Source: Hygrocybe punicea
Taxonomy: Eukaryota > Basidiomycota > Agaricomycetes > Agaricales > Hygrophoraceae
Length of the DNA stretch: 64,000 bases
Assembly: GCA_963556145.1 (NCBI GenBank)
Contig: OY744465.1
Location: 992,001 to 1,056,000, forward strand
Reading direction: 5' to 3'
This document shows positions 1 to 11,361 of this stretch, piece after piece; position 1 is the stretch's first letter; the number at the start of each line of letters is the position of its first letter. Both the position numbers and the translations under genes were made by a program. Under the pieces are notes generated by a model, which saw only the letters and a program-made list of their open reading frames with translations, did no database searches and was not told the origin of the DNA.

Positions 1-888
1 GTTTGTCTTGTTCTGTGTTGCACCCTTCGCTGGTCCAATTCCTGCCATTCTTGCGGGGCCTGTGAGATTGGGTGGGAGACGGGGAGATGGCATGGTTCAT
101 AATGTGTTGTTATCATTGTTGGAGAACTGATTGTTGGGCCAATCAACCTCAGTTGGCTGAAATTTTAAGCTCCAGTCAAAAATAATATGGCACTTTGCCT
201 GCTTTCCTACGTCGATATAGCATGTAAGTCCAGTGAATTGTATGCAGTAGATGGTACCAGCTAGGCGGCTGACTAGCTGCAGCTAACAGCTACACAGAAA
301 TTACTGTAGCTGTAGCAGTAGCTGGATTGTATTCAAGCCAAGCTGGTCATGGCTTGGCTAATTTAGCAGCTTGACTACAGCTAGAAGATGGCTACTAGCC
401 GTGACCATGGCAACACTACTCCCTCATGCTCTCCTTGCTATATCCAGTTATTTCCCCCATCCACACCTCTCAATCACTCCCCATCCCCATCTAGGGGCTA
501 TAGAATTTCACCCTGCTACCTCCATCACTATCTCCCCATCCACTCAGCTCTCTCACTTCAATCCCCATCCAGTGATCATAGCCAATATCATGGCAGGTGT
601 GCCTCTCAGACAGAGTTGTTATTCCATTCAATACCATTTTCAACATTTGCCACACAGTAGGCAAGCATATTCACCTTTCTGATTACCCACTCAAATTGAT
701 ATTTTGAAATGTAGTGCATATTTGTCATTTTCAGGGCAATATATTGGGATTATGAGTTTTCCTTGGAGTACAAAAAGGTTGGCCTTGATGCATATGTCAG
801 GGTCAACAAGATGTATTCTTGGTCAATTGTGTCAGATAAATGGGTAAACATAATAGGTATATGATTAATTGGAGGGAATATGGAGCAT
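1..888. other. No gene recognised
   Basis: I see no credible coding exon here. Short open frames around 371-682 read as low-complexity Ser/His/Pro runs with no start context or splice structure. The stretch 230-370 is full of CAGCTAG/TAGCTG-type short words, which look like decayed simple sequence. Confidence 0.5.
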
Positions 889-1110
889 CACACTCTACCA
901 TGCATTCCTTAGTACTCCCTAAGGACTCCTTAAGGACTCCTCTAGTAAATTGCAAGGAGTCCACAAGGAGTCCCTAAGGAGTCCTTGATTTTCTCACCAT
1001 AGAAACCTATTCCTAAGGACAAGAAGTCCCCAAGGGGTCTCCTCAAAGAGTCCTCATAGTGATAATTAACTGCCATCATTATTTATCAAGGAGTCCCTAA
1101 GGAGTCCCTA
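889..1110. repeat. Degenerate AAGGAGTCC/GGACTCC repeat block
   Basis: Many copies of AAGGAGTCC and its complement GGACTCC(TT) occur in both orientations, so the single strand could fold back many times. The left edge carries CACTCTACCATG followed by CATTCC. The same edge motif recurs in the opposite orientation near 41597 and 42264, the latter beside a related TCCCTAGGGA repeat block, which suggests one dispersed MITE-like family. Confidence 0.55.
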
Positions 1111-1127
1111 ATTAAGTAAGGGTCAGA

Positions 1128-1370
1128 GAATTTCTCCAGGGGCTATACAATTTATCCTGGGGTTAGAGAATTTCTCCAGGGTCTAGAGAATTTCTCCAGA
1201 GACTAGAGAATTTCTCCAAGGCCTAGAGAATTTCTCCAAGGCCTAGAGAATTTTTCCAAATGCCTAGAGAATTTCTCCAGAGATCTCTAGGGAAAAACTC
1301 TAGAGAACTCTGGAGAACTCTGGAGAATTCTGGAGAACTCTGGAGAACTCTAGAGAACTCTAGACAATGT
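1128..1370. repeat. GAGAATTTCTCC / GGAGAACTCT short tandem repeats
   Basis: About eight copies of a 16-18 nt unit containing GAGAATTTCTCC are followed by six or more copies of the shorter unit CTGGAGAACT. The two halves are partly complementary to each other, so the block forms an imperfect inverted repeat centred near 1285. No coding potential is seen. Confidence 0.6.
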
Positions 1371-1618
1371 ATGGTTTTGTCCAGAACGGACCGCCATACT
1401 ATACATCCTGGTCACATTCCAATCACATTCCAGAAGTTACAAGAATTTGACAAAATCACATTTTCCGACTTTACACTGTGTATTTCACTAGCCTGAATTG
1501 TATCCAGTAGCGTCAATATTAATGTATATACAATGTTCGTATTATTCTACTTTCATTCCAAGACATCTTGTCGCAATACGCGCTCGATGCTATAAGTCTA
1601 ATACCAGGGCCGATGACT

Positions 1619-4600
1619 CTACGGGAAAGACTCTCCAGGGCCATTGGCAGCCCAACAAATGTGACCACACCCGGCAGCGCATGGATGGCCTCCCATGCTA
1701 TTAACCTGATGGTGTTGGATTGGGCTATCACTCATGCTCTCTGTCACACTGTCTGACCCAATGACGTTCTCGTCGTCCGACCCGCCACCACCGCGACTCG
1801 CTGAAGAACTGATAGTTGACCCAGTACGACCTCTAACCTGAGAATATGGTAAAATCGATAAAGGGATGTCCACCATCGGCCGCTCCATGTAGTAGCGTAG
1901 GTAGCATTCTCGGTGACCTCCATGCGCGCACACAGAACACCGGAACAGCAATGCTCTCACAGGGAGGCGGCTGTCGATCAAGAGGAATCATATACACAGG
2001 AAATGGTTAGAGAACAGACGAGAACATACATATATTGAAAAGCACGCACCAAATTGAGCAGTTCACAGGATACGCACGACATGTCCGACAATATGCATAG
2101 CCTCCTTTCAGCCGGTGGCCAATCCTTTGTGCATTGGCAGGATACAAACATGGTTTACGGCAACGACCGCACAAAGTGTAAATAGTCGTTTCTAGCTGGG
2201 GGTGCATGACATTCGTGGTCAATATGATAGTGATTGAGTAGATTACCTGTGTTGCGGAACGGAGAGTTTCCAACGGTGAATTCTTGCGCAGATAGGCTGC
2301 CGAAGTATATAGACGAAGTCGTGAGAGAAGCTCTGCCCATCAACAATATTGGTCACATCAAAATCCTAGGAATTGGCATGAACAAACCTATGTATGAATC
2401 TAAGAATCGAATCGTCCTGCGCTCCTCCAGACCCAATTCTCGGGATGCCACAAGAGAGAGCAATGCACATGTTTGGACATCTCCCTAACACACCATTAAT
2501 TTGGGTAGAGCAGAATTGATATATCGAACTACTTGATCTGCAAAAAATTCCAACTGCTCACGGAGGACAACCCAACCCATCTCGCGGAACCTATGCTCGT
2601 CGGCTCGAACGATATCGGGTCTTCGATCAGAGAGCTGACTGGTCTTCTCAGGAGGAACAAGTATCACTTTTTCACTCGGTTCTTCGTTGGGGATCAATAA
2701 AAACTCGGATATGGCCCCTTGCGACTTCTGCTTTGCATGCGATGACCCTGTAGTGACCACCTTTCCAACACTTTTGTTTTGCTCATCCTCGCGAAATGAC
2801 GATTCGGGAGCAATCACCGTGCGAATACTGCTGCGCGATTCTTGTTTCACCAGAGGGCGCTGAACTGAAAGGGCGGCCAGAGATGCTACTGTTGAACTAC
2901 GACTTCGTGATTTCATACGGCCAGAGTTGCGCCGCAGCGACTTCGGGCGCGGCGGAGGGGAAGAACCACTTGATTCAGTGTCTGTAGATCTCGGCGAGGG
3001 AGACGCTTCGTCCTCCTTGCCTCCATCCTCCTCGTCTTCAGCCCATTGTTGTTTGCCAGCCACATTGGAAAGCGGACTCGGATGAGCCGGGACCATTCTG
3101 GTGGGGTTGAGGGAAGGAGATATCAGAGGTTTGAGACCACTCTCTTCGTCACTGGAAACCTTCTTTCCTTCGCCATTTTCGCTGCCGCTTTCAGAGGAAC
3201 TGGAATCAAGTGCACCCTCACCAACATGCCGAAGACTGCTGGCACTCCTATCACTGGGGCTTGCACTATTGGTGGAGATTGACGGACGTCGGTAAACAGA
3301 CTGACGTCGGAATAGACCCGTCAAACCAGCATCAGAATCACGCCGTCCAAGAAGCGAAGATGGTCTTGACGTCGTGGGCGGCAACGCGCTCGTCGCGTAG
3401 CGTGGAGATGACGCAGCGGAAGATGTCGGTGTCATCTTGCGTGATGTTTCGTTGCTGGTTGGCTCGCTTCTGCCTGGAGACAATCTGTTCGGACTAGTGC
3501 GCGTCTTCGACAGGCCGAGGTCAGAGGACGCTGACGTGAGATTCGAACTTTCATTGTGTGGTGGAAATGAGTAAGCGGTGGGAGATGTGGGCAGAGCAGA
3601 GACAGAATACAGAAATGGTGATCTCTTTTCCGGCGACAAGGGCGATTTGGGAGGCGTAGGAGGAATATTAGGCAAGAGATCGGTCAACAATGACGCCAAA
3701 AGGAACCACGCTTGGGCTGCTTCATATTTTCCGGCCTGGACTGCAGTCTGCAGAAATATATATTCAGCCCGGAGTCAATCGAGGGAGAGAAAGAGAACGA
3801 TAAACCAACGTCTGCATTAGCATCACAAATAGCTATACGATCCTTGCCTTCAAAGACGTAACCTCGAGCAAGCTTTGAGAAAACTTTGAAATCCTCCGCA
3901 GAACGATTGCTCGAGTAGGTCCCCATACTTTGTGATGGGGGCATGGAGGCACAATCCCCGATGACTTTCGATTTGACTCTTCGCCCATCCACGAGCTGTC
4001 TGGTTCCAGGTTTGCTGCGTGCATAACTAGCATCAACATTTGTGTGACGAGGGAAAACTACCAGGTCATACATGTCATCATATGGAATTTCCCATCTTGA
4101 TTTCCTATCAGTGACAAAAGTCAGTGAACCAGACGCCTCCCAAGCCACGGCAACACGTGGAATGGATTCCACAGGTTTGGTACAGTCTCGTAAGTCAATC
4201 TGGGAGAACATTCCTGACGTATGCTGAGTCCACATCGCATGCGAATCGGCAAATGCAAGGTCTTGGAAAGCCATTAAGACGAAGTCATTTTCACTAAATC
4301 AGGGTAACTAGGTCCACTTACCGGTTACGCCGCCCTGTACAGCAGAACCAGTGACTGACCACTTTGCAATCCACTCTCTTCTGAGATCCCAGATTTCAAC
4401 GGCATCGCCACCTGAAATCTTGAATTTGTCCCTCCAGGAGGCCGAGCGTTCGGCGGCGGCATTCACATCAGACCCTTCCCTTACGGCAGAACCCCGGCCC
4501 CGAGAATGAGGGGAGCTGGCGCCTGGTACGGTGTGACTGTGGTCGTGATTGGAACCGGTCCCGAGTTCTTCGTTGGAGACGATAGCGAGCTCACATTGAT

Positions 4601-5870
4601 AGGAGGGACGCCAGAGGACGCGCCGAACGGGGAATGAAGGGTGCAAATTGTAAGTAGGTTTATGGGGGATATGTGTATGCGATCCTGGAGCTGTCAAGTC
4701 CCATACCTAAATGCCATATAGTTGACAATATTGCTTTTTTTTTTAATATATAAAAAAAAAACCTTGACACAATGATCGAGCCCACCACTCGCGATCCAGC
4801 CAAGACCGCTGCCATCACCAGTGATATTTCCTCCAAGGGTTAGCCCAGATGGAGCATTACACCAATCAAGAGCCATGACAGGGCCAGAATGAGCAACGGG
4901 TAGACGATCAAGTTGACCTCGCTGACCCATCTTGAGATCCCACCTGATAATGTCATTGAAAACCAAGAGGCCAAGATGGAGAGAGACAGGTATACCGATA
5001 AATGCTCCCATTATCCAATCCCACAACAGCTTGGAGCGGTTGCCATAGGCTTGGTGAAAAGACGACAGACCGCACTGAAATTGGATGATGAATCCTCATC
5101 AGGGATTTTGATATGTCACGCAAATCCTATGCAACGATGAGCGCGGGGTGATGATGATATGCTTCGTTCACGTACCCATACGCGAAGGTCGCCGTCCGCA
5201 GAGCCTGTAATGCAGTAGTGTTGTACGACGTGGGACATGGAGAGCTTGTTGATCGAACGAATATGAACTTTGGATCGACGCTCTTAGAAAATCCATTCAA
5301 GTTGGTGTTCCTCATACTTCACGAGGAGGTGATATTGGCTCACCATACTTGTTCGGGCCAGATTTATCCAGATCCCACATGATGAATTCGCCATTCCGCG
5401 CGCTAGTCAATACCTTATTGCTGAAGCCTGGGGTCATGAGATTGAGGAAATTTTTGCAACTGGACAGCGAGCCGGAGAGACAGGCGTACTTCCATAACCC
5501 CATGCTACGTCGGTGCTTGCGCTGTCTATCTTGAGTCCGCTACCATCCCAAAAGTTGCGAGACGCGTCAATCCTATGTCCGCCTCGACCGACGGACGATT
5601 TGTGTTCGAAAGTGGTAGACTGCGAGGGCTCGGAAAAACGGAGGATTCGAAGGGCTACCCCCAAGGGTGTTGGATGAGTTATATACACTGGAAGAATCAT
5701 ATATCGCTCATGAACTCACACTCTTTCCCCGCGACCACGCAACGGATACCATCCTCACTCTTTGAGATTGCCCCGCCACCATTGCTTGTTGCTCGAGGGA
5801 TACGGACGTTTCTTGTAGGACCTTGGTAGCCGTGCGTGCGGGAATCAGAGTACAGCTCTGCAGAGTTCAT
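1619..5870 (-). CDS. RTC1: SEA/GATOR2 complex subunit Rtc1 (WDR24-like), WD40 + C-terminal RING
   Basis: Rtc1/WDR24 is the beta-propeller and RING subunit of the SEACAT/GATOR2 complex on the vacuole/lysosome, which tells TORC1 about amino-acid supply (family knowledge). The N-terminal exons, from ATG 5870 to about 4700, read as WD40 blades with pieces such as ISKSEDGIRCVVAGKE, EFIMWDLDKSG and WIASGGLDHCVKV. Another blade contains AVEIWDLRREW near 4340. The middle, 2485-3700, is a long Ser/Pro-rich disordered linker. The last two exons carry paired-Cys motifs (CGRCRKPC, YCRTCRAYPVNCSIW, then CSVCAHGGH and GHPCAAGCGH), matching the C-terminal zinc/RING module of WDR24. At least eight short introns separate the blocks; I fixed the start from the blade that joins 5697-5870 to 5434-5690, but not every splice site. 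WDR59 has a similar RING, so the paralogue call is less certain than the family. Confidence 0.82.
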
Positions 5871-6306
5871 GCGAGCCTGAAGTGTACCCTGAATATGCAC
5901 GTGACTCGTAAAGCATCTTTTGCCTCTGAACGCATATCCGAAATGCAGATCTACCGGCGATTCTGTCAAGGAACCGAAAGTGTAGTGGAATACTTGGACA
6001 TCGCCAAGAAACTTCTGTTAACGCTGCAACTCGTGAGTTGGAACACAAATTGCATGGTCAGGATCGTCATAAATGGCTTTCTTAGGCGCCGGTATCGCTC
6101 CCTGGCGCTGGCGCACTCCAGGCAGACCTCCATGACCCTAACGGTGACTTTGAGCAGAACGGTATCGAGCACAACACGGATACAGAGACAAGTGAGATTG
6201 CAGCGACGGTGCTGCCATCCAGTTCCTCTTCGTCAGGGAAGAAACGAGGTGCGTTTTTGTTGTTTCTGGACCAATATATAACCACTGTGCCCTTTCAAAC
6301 GCAACC
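5871..6306. promoter_or_regulatory. Shared intergenic region of divergent RTC1 and RBR genes
   Basis: The two start codons face away from each other across 436 bp, so this segment must hold both promoters and 5' leaders. No TATA box or other specific element was identified. Short open frames in it are shadows. Confidence 0.45.
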
Positions 6307-7755
6307 ATGTTTCGATTACCAGCGATGCCACTGATGGCCTCTGGTACCAGCAAATCTTCTGATAAATCTGCATCCGAATTTGGCTTTATGTTTGCCATGG
6401 AGGAAGAGGAGCCAACGTTGGGTAATCCACAGACCGATGAGTATATACGATATCGTTTTTCCAAAATCACTTTTTGGTTTTGATCATACTACTTACAGGG
6501 ATATATCTGAGCTAGATCAGGTCAAAATGATGGAGTTGGCCATGGAGACAAACGACACATTCTATTCATCACTCACTCTCGATAATCACGATCACCAACC
6601 GCCCAGTGGGCCTTCTTCCTACCCACGATCAACCGACAAGGGAAAGACACCAAGTTTACCGAATGATATTGATACTGGCCGCGATCTAGCGCTGGCGATG
6701 CAGATGCAGTTTGAGTGGGAGTTCTTGGAATGGGTAAGCCTGCACAGCAGCACCACGAGATCGAGGAAGAAGGTAATCGTTTCCATAAGGAGCAACAGGA
6801 GCTCGCCAGGTGTGCGCAAGTGTCGTTCACATGCGGGATCTGTTTGGAAGAACAACCCGAGGACTTTGTCTCTTACGTGGACGACTGCGACCATGCTTTC
6901 TGCAGGACTTGTATGAGGGACTACATCATTTCGAAATTGAAGAATCACCATTTCCCGATACTTTGCCCGACTTGTGTAGCAGAGACAAGAAAGCATCCTG
7001 GGGGTAACGTCGTTCATTTATACAATACTCCATTCTCCGATTCAATGACTCTAATCTGCAGCGGTGAGCCAAATGCTGATTGAGCAAGTTGGCATTCCTG
7101 ATCGAGACTACGTCACGTTCGAGGAGTTTCAGCTGGCGCCATACTCCGTGTCTGTACATTGTCGCAAGTAAGTTTCAATAATTAGTATATCGATCTTTTA
7201 CGATTCAATCCCCCCACGATGAATATTCCGTCAAGGTGCAAGCAATCTGTCTTCGTCGACAAGACCGACTTCCAAGCGCAGCAACTCCTCGTCTGTCCAT
7301 TACCTGCATGTGACCATATTTGGTGTAGGGACTGTCAGCAAACGGTGCTCGAAGGGGCTGGGGGACCTCAGCATTCGTGTGATGGATCAGCCGAGCTGAC
7401 GCATCTCATGAAGGAACAGGGCTGGAAACGCTGTCCAGGCGAGAGATCACTGCTTTGGTTGTGTGTGGGGGTTCTGTGCTCATTATGGTCGACTCCAGGA
7501 TGCCGGACACCAATCCAAAAGGTGTCCGGTTGCAACCACATGACTGTCAGTCATCTCTTAATAGTTATTTGCTGGAGAGTCCAGCGTTGGCCTGCTATTC
7601 ACTCTTTTTTGTTATTACAGTGTATATCGCCAGGATGTAACAAGTCAGTGTCCGGTGATTTATTTTATTTATTTTTCACCTAATTTATTTTTAAAAGGCA
7701 TTTCTGCTACGTGTGTGGCGGCGAAATGAATAGGTCGCATACATGCACGGGGTGA
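6307..7755 (+). CDS. RBR-type (RING-IBR-RING) E3 ubiquitin ligase
   Basis: RBR ligases accept ubiquitin from an E2 on a RING2 cysteine and pass it to a substrate (family knowledge). The start is ATG 6307. A first intron, 6441-6498 (GTATAT...ACAG), joins the N-terminus to the stretch beginning DISELDQVKMMELA. A second intron, about 6734-6799 (GTAAGC...ACAG), places the exon with ELARCAQVSFTCG. RING1 is visible as TCGICLEEQPEDF...CDHAFCRTC...CPTC. The IBR region contains VCPLPACDHIWCRDC. RING2 is CRTPIQKVSGCNHMT followed by the last exon FCYVCGGEM, whose cysteine pattern includes the likely catalytic Cys. At least three more introns lie between 7010 and 7700. About 330 residues is compact for the family but usual for fungal RBR genes. 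The substrate is unknown. Confidence 0.85.
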
Positions 7756-9927
7756 ACTTGGCTTGGAGGGTTGGCTGAGCATATTTTCCCTAGTGAATTT
7801 CGTGCTCAAAGCCACTAGTGGTGTGGCGGACTCGTTGAGTTGATGGGGTTGTTTGTTGATATAAGTCTTGCTCGTTTTGTTTCTGATGACCCGAGGATCT
7901 GACTACTGGATTAAGACGGTTCTTGTTGTTGTAGGGATAGACTTGGGGTGTACGTTACTTCGTCTTTGTATGTTCTATTACTGTACTTTGCTTCTTCTAA
8001 CGCCCCGACCCGGAGATCGATTGATCCTTCTGTCACGCAATATTCTCCGGCGCTTAGAGGATGGGCTACGCGTGAATCTTACCTTTTCAACCAACCAACC
8101 ACCTTTGCTGGGAAAATTCACCTATTGCGTGTGCTCATCCATCGGCCTGAAGCCTTCCAGTTGCCTATTCCTGGCCGGTCTGAGGTGGTGAGGCTGGTGA
8201 GGCCCCAGAGCGTGGGCCGAGTGGCAGTTTCCACGATGGCGAGCGTGTGTCCGTTCCTGGTCATAAGTGCCGGTCTTATGTGACTGCATCCTTGTTTGAT
8301 AGCGCAACGTGCGACTCGGTAAGTCAGCGCTGATGGTGACAGCATCAGATGAATGATGACCAAAGAGCGAAATATTAGACTGTCGTTCCGAGTCGCGATT
8401 GCGTTGTGTGTGTGGGAAGCGGATGATGCCATCCGACACGTCTTCCTAACAGCGGGTTTATCTATCATGAAGGAGCGAAATGTTAATTTAACACGTTACG
8501 GCCTGCAGCCTGAGCTTACCCTGGACCTTACTCTCTACCGGAAGGCACTGGCAGCAAATTCACCTCGCCGATAATCGATAACCTCCGAGGTTGGAACTGT
8601 TCTGTCATGGAAAGCGGATATAACGTTAAATGTGCATGTGCCTAGATTCCGTTTGAGGTCAGCGCGGAGGAGAGACGGAAGAGAAAGGTTCCTTATCCAT
8701 CTGCGGCATGAGTCTAGGCGCTGCTCAGTAAGTACCAATGACGTTGAATCAAAATTCAGGCACCGGGAGAGTGTGCTGTATATGGACATACGATATCGAT
8801 GCTACTGGATTCCGAGAATTACCCATTAGCCTAGTGGCAGGCCATTCCGTCTGTCTCTGGATTTGGCCTTGTGCGTTGGCTTCCTGGTCCTGTGATTTCC
8901 TTGCTGGGTCGTGTAACACTCGTGTTCTAGAAACTATATCGAATGTGTGTAGCGCTCAGCGCCCAGCGATAATACATTGGCGGAACAAAGTACCTAAGTG
9001 ATGGTGGTGTCAACTCCGACCTGGGTGGTGTCGTACGGTACACTTGTGGACGGTTACTAGTAGTACTACTATGAGACTGGCCCTGGGTGACTGGGAGAAA
9101 CATGAGCGTCTGCCAGTAGCACGTAAGTTGGCAGTACGGTACCTCGTGTCAGCCTCAGGCTGGGGTGTCGAGAGGCTCCACCTTAGCTCAGGTGACCGGT
9201 GCAAACGTAAACTCTCCGGTGGTCTAACGAATTCTACCAATTGCACGTACGCTCGATGTTCGTATGCGTTTCGCCACTGATTGAACCCGGGCCGAGCTCC
9301 GAAGACACGTGACTTATAAATACCTGCGGCCCCGAGAAGAATGTTTACCTCTTGGACGCGATCAACGTCTTCGACGCTCCTCAACGGCTTCAACGCTCCT
9401 CAACGGCTGCAACGCTCCTCACCGCGATCGTCTCCTTTGCTGACGATGACCATCGATGACGGTTCGGAATCAAATATTTGTCGGGTGATCGGGTGCGGGT
9501 CGGTTGTATCCGGAACGGCTAACGAGTGGATTCCGCATCGGTGAATGCCGACCAACCCAATAATTTTTACTCTTGTTCGTCAATAATGTCTGTCAGGTAC
9601 ACTCATGAGCTCACCCTACGGCAAGCTTGTTGGTACCGACAACGTTATCCAGGTCCTCCAACAACGTTAACGGGCAGCACAACAACAACCCCCAGCCCTG
9701 ACAGTGGCCTGGCTCCAAGATCGAGCAATGACGGCTAGACCGCAAGGTCATCTCCGCTCCGATGGGGTTCCAGGCCTCCATCATATTACGTAACCCACGC
9801 CAACCCCCGTCCCCCTCTTGACTTTGTCTTGTTCCTCTGTCCCTTTTCAATTTTGTCCTATTTAAACCCTCCGTCCCATCGCAATGTCCTCTCATCACAT
9901 TTCCTCCCCCAACCAGTACACCAACAA
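7756..9927. other. 2.2-kb interval without a recognised gene
   Basis: Open frames of 60-130 codons occur on both strands around 7868-8470 and 9010-9390. None shows a motif, a consistent splice chain or codon bias like its neighbours. The last 90 bases, 9840-9927, are pyrimidine-rich with a TATTTAAA word near 9861, and probably form the core promoter and leader of the phosphatase gene that follows. Confidence 0.5.
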
Positions 9928-10527
9928 ATGATTCGCTTCGACAACATTCCTACTGAGGTTATGCAGGCCATGTGCACACCAATGCACCAGATCATGCCCG
10001 CCATTCCCCCTTCCTCCACCGCCGGCCCTATCGGCGCCCTCTACCTTGGCTCGATGACCGCCCTAAACGACGTTGATCTCCTCCGGGAACATCGCATCTC
10101 CCACCTCGTCCAGGTCCTCGACGTCGCCTGGCTTCCCGCCGAAAGGGCAGGCCTCGACTGCTATCGCATCGACATTCGCGACAGCTCGTCTGCTGATCTC
10201 CGGCCCCACCTCGAGGCCGCGTGCAGCTACATCGACAAAGCCCTGCGTGCGGGCCAGAACGTCCTCGTTCACTGCCAACAGGTGTGTAGTGTGCGAAGGC
10301 AGCCCCTCTTTATTACACGGCTCACGCTTTTTCAGGGCATCTCTCGCAGCGTTGCTGTCGTCATTGCATACCTCATCCGAAACCACGGCATGTCCTTTGA
10401 CGCCGCGTACGCCCTTGTCAAACGCAAACGTGCTTGCATGAACCCCAACTCCGGCTTCGTCCAGTGCCTCCAAGAATGGGAGAGCCAATGGCGGCGGCCC
10501 GTCGCCTTACGCCGCTTCACCTCTTAG
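9928..10527 (+). CDS. Dual-specificity protein phosphatase (DUSP family)
   Basis: Removes phosphate from Tyr and Ser/Thr of target proteins, often MAP kinases (family knowledge). ATG 9928 begins a 181-residue protein once the 54-nt intron 10282-10335 is removed. The active-site loop HCxxGxSRS is formed by HCQQ before the intron and GISRS after it, so catalytic Cys and Arg are both present. An upstream Asp in IDIRDSSS fits the general acid. The later AYLIRNHGMS...NPNSGF segment is the usual DUSP helix and conserved Asn-Pro-x-x-Gly-Phe element. It is a stand-alone catalytic domain with no kinase-binding or targeting domain. Length and motif order are normal for small atypical DUSPs. Target unknown. 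Confidence 0.9.
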   Translation: MIRFDNIPTEVMQAMCTPMHQIMPAIPPSSTAGPIGALYLGSMTALNDVDLLREHRISHLVQVLDVAWLPAERAGLDCYRIDIRDSSSADLRPHLEAACSYIDKALRAGQNVLVHCQQVCSVRRQPLFITRLTLFQGISRSVAVVIAYLIRNHGMSFDAAYALVKRKRACMNPNSGFVQCLQEWESQWRRPVALRRFTS

Positions 10528-11167
10528 GCATAAGCCATGGCGGAACGCACACGCACACGCACACACACACAATCAATACTGCTTTGACACATCGATACCA
10601 AGCTTTTTTATATATATGTTTTTCCTTCTTTTCTCCTTTTGCCTCTTTTGCATGGTTATAAACCACCACCACCCCCATCCATATTCCCCCTGTCTGCACC
10701 GACTGCTATCCCCTTTCATCAATCTTTATCCACAATTACCCTGTATCAACACTTATCTCCTGGCACTACTAGACAGCGCCAATGCATGTATAGTTGGCCT
10801 GGCCTGGCATTGTATTTGAATGACCCATTGTCTCGGATACCCTTCACCGTATGCGAGAGAATAAAAGAAACGCCACCTCGAAATCGATTCCAGCTAGATC
10901 ATCTTAGACCACCCGCTTCTCCGCGCCCATCGTGGAACAATCGTCAGATAATCTTTTTTTCTGTTTGTTGTTTTGTTTCCCCGAGACTCGGTAGCAGTCT
11001 AGCTGTCATCAGCCAGAACTAACGTAGTTTGGTACCTGACCACGCGAGGGGAGCAAAAGTGCTCGCGGTGCTGGGTGCTCAAGTAAACTCGTGGGTGACA
11101 TCGATTCGGACCGTAAGCAAGGCACCAAGGGCACCACTAAACCAAAAAAAAAAACACTAAAAAGAAA
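10528..11167. other. Intergenic region
   Basis: Contains the 3' flank of the phosphatase gene with a CA-rich microsatellite at about 10545-10571 (CACACG turning into pure CA). I see no further gene in the 600 bases up to the tRNA. Confidence 0.5.
10545..10571. repeat. CA microsatellite
   Basis: About 27 bases of (CACACG)n grading into (CA)n, about 20 bases past the stop codon of the phosphatase gene. Confidence 0.8.
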
Positions 11168-11248
11168 TGTCCCAGGGAGGATTCGAGCCTCCGGCTTCTC
11201 GGAAGTAGTAACCACAACGAGATGATTTAACCACTAATCGACAAGGAC
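11168..11248 (-). tRNA. tRNA-His (GUG) with a short intron
   Basis: Read on the minus strand, an 81-nt cloverleaf is seen. The acceptor strands are GTCCTTG and CTGGGAC (one mismatch and one G-T pair), with discriminator A. The D-stem is GATT/AATC around AGTGGTTA. The anticodon stem TCTCG/CGAGA is perfect, and the T-arm is GGAGG-CTCGAAT-CCTCC. Between the anticodon strands lie 16 bases; the loop is best read as TTGTGG + C with a 9-base intron (TTACTACTT) one base 3' of anticodon GTG, the canonical intron position. Loop TTGTGGC matches eukaryotic tRNA-His. The missing extra 5' G is normally added after transcription. A covariance scan would settle the acceptor mismatch. Confidence 0.75.
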
Positions 11249-11361
11249 CATTTTTGTTAGGCCGAGAAGACAACTATTATTCACACAGGGAACGAGCGAT
11301 GACCATACTAGGACGATAATTCGTACTGGTAAACGAACTTCGGGGCTCCTCATCGTCTCCG

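Noticed and set aside
7868..9393. Several 80-130 codon frames on both strands as small genes
   Set aside because: They overlap one another antisense, lack motifs and splice structure, and some begin only at GTG or TTG.
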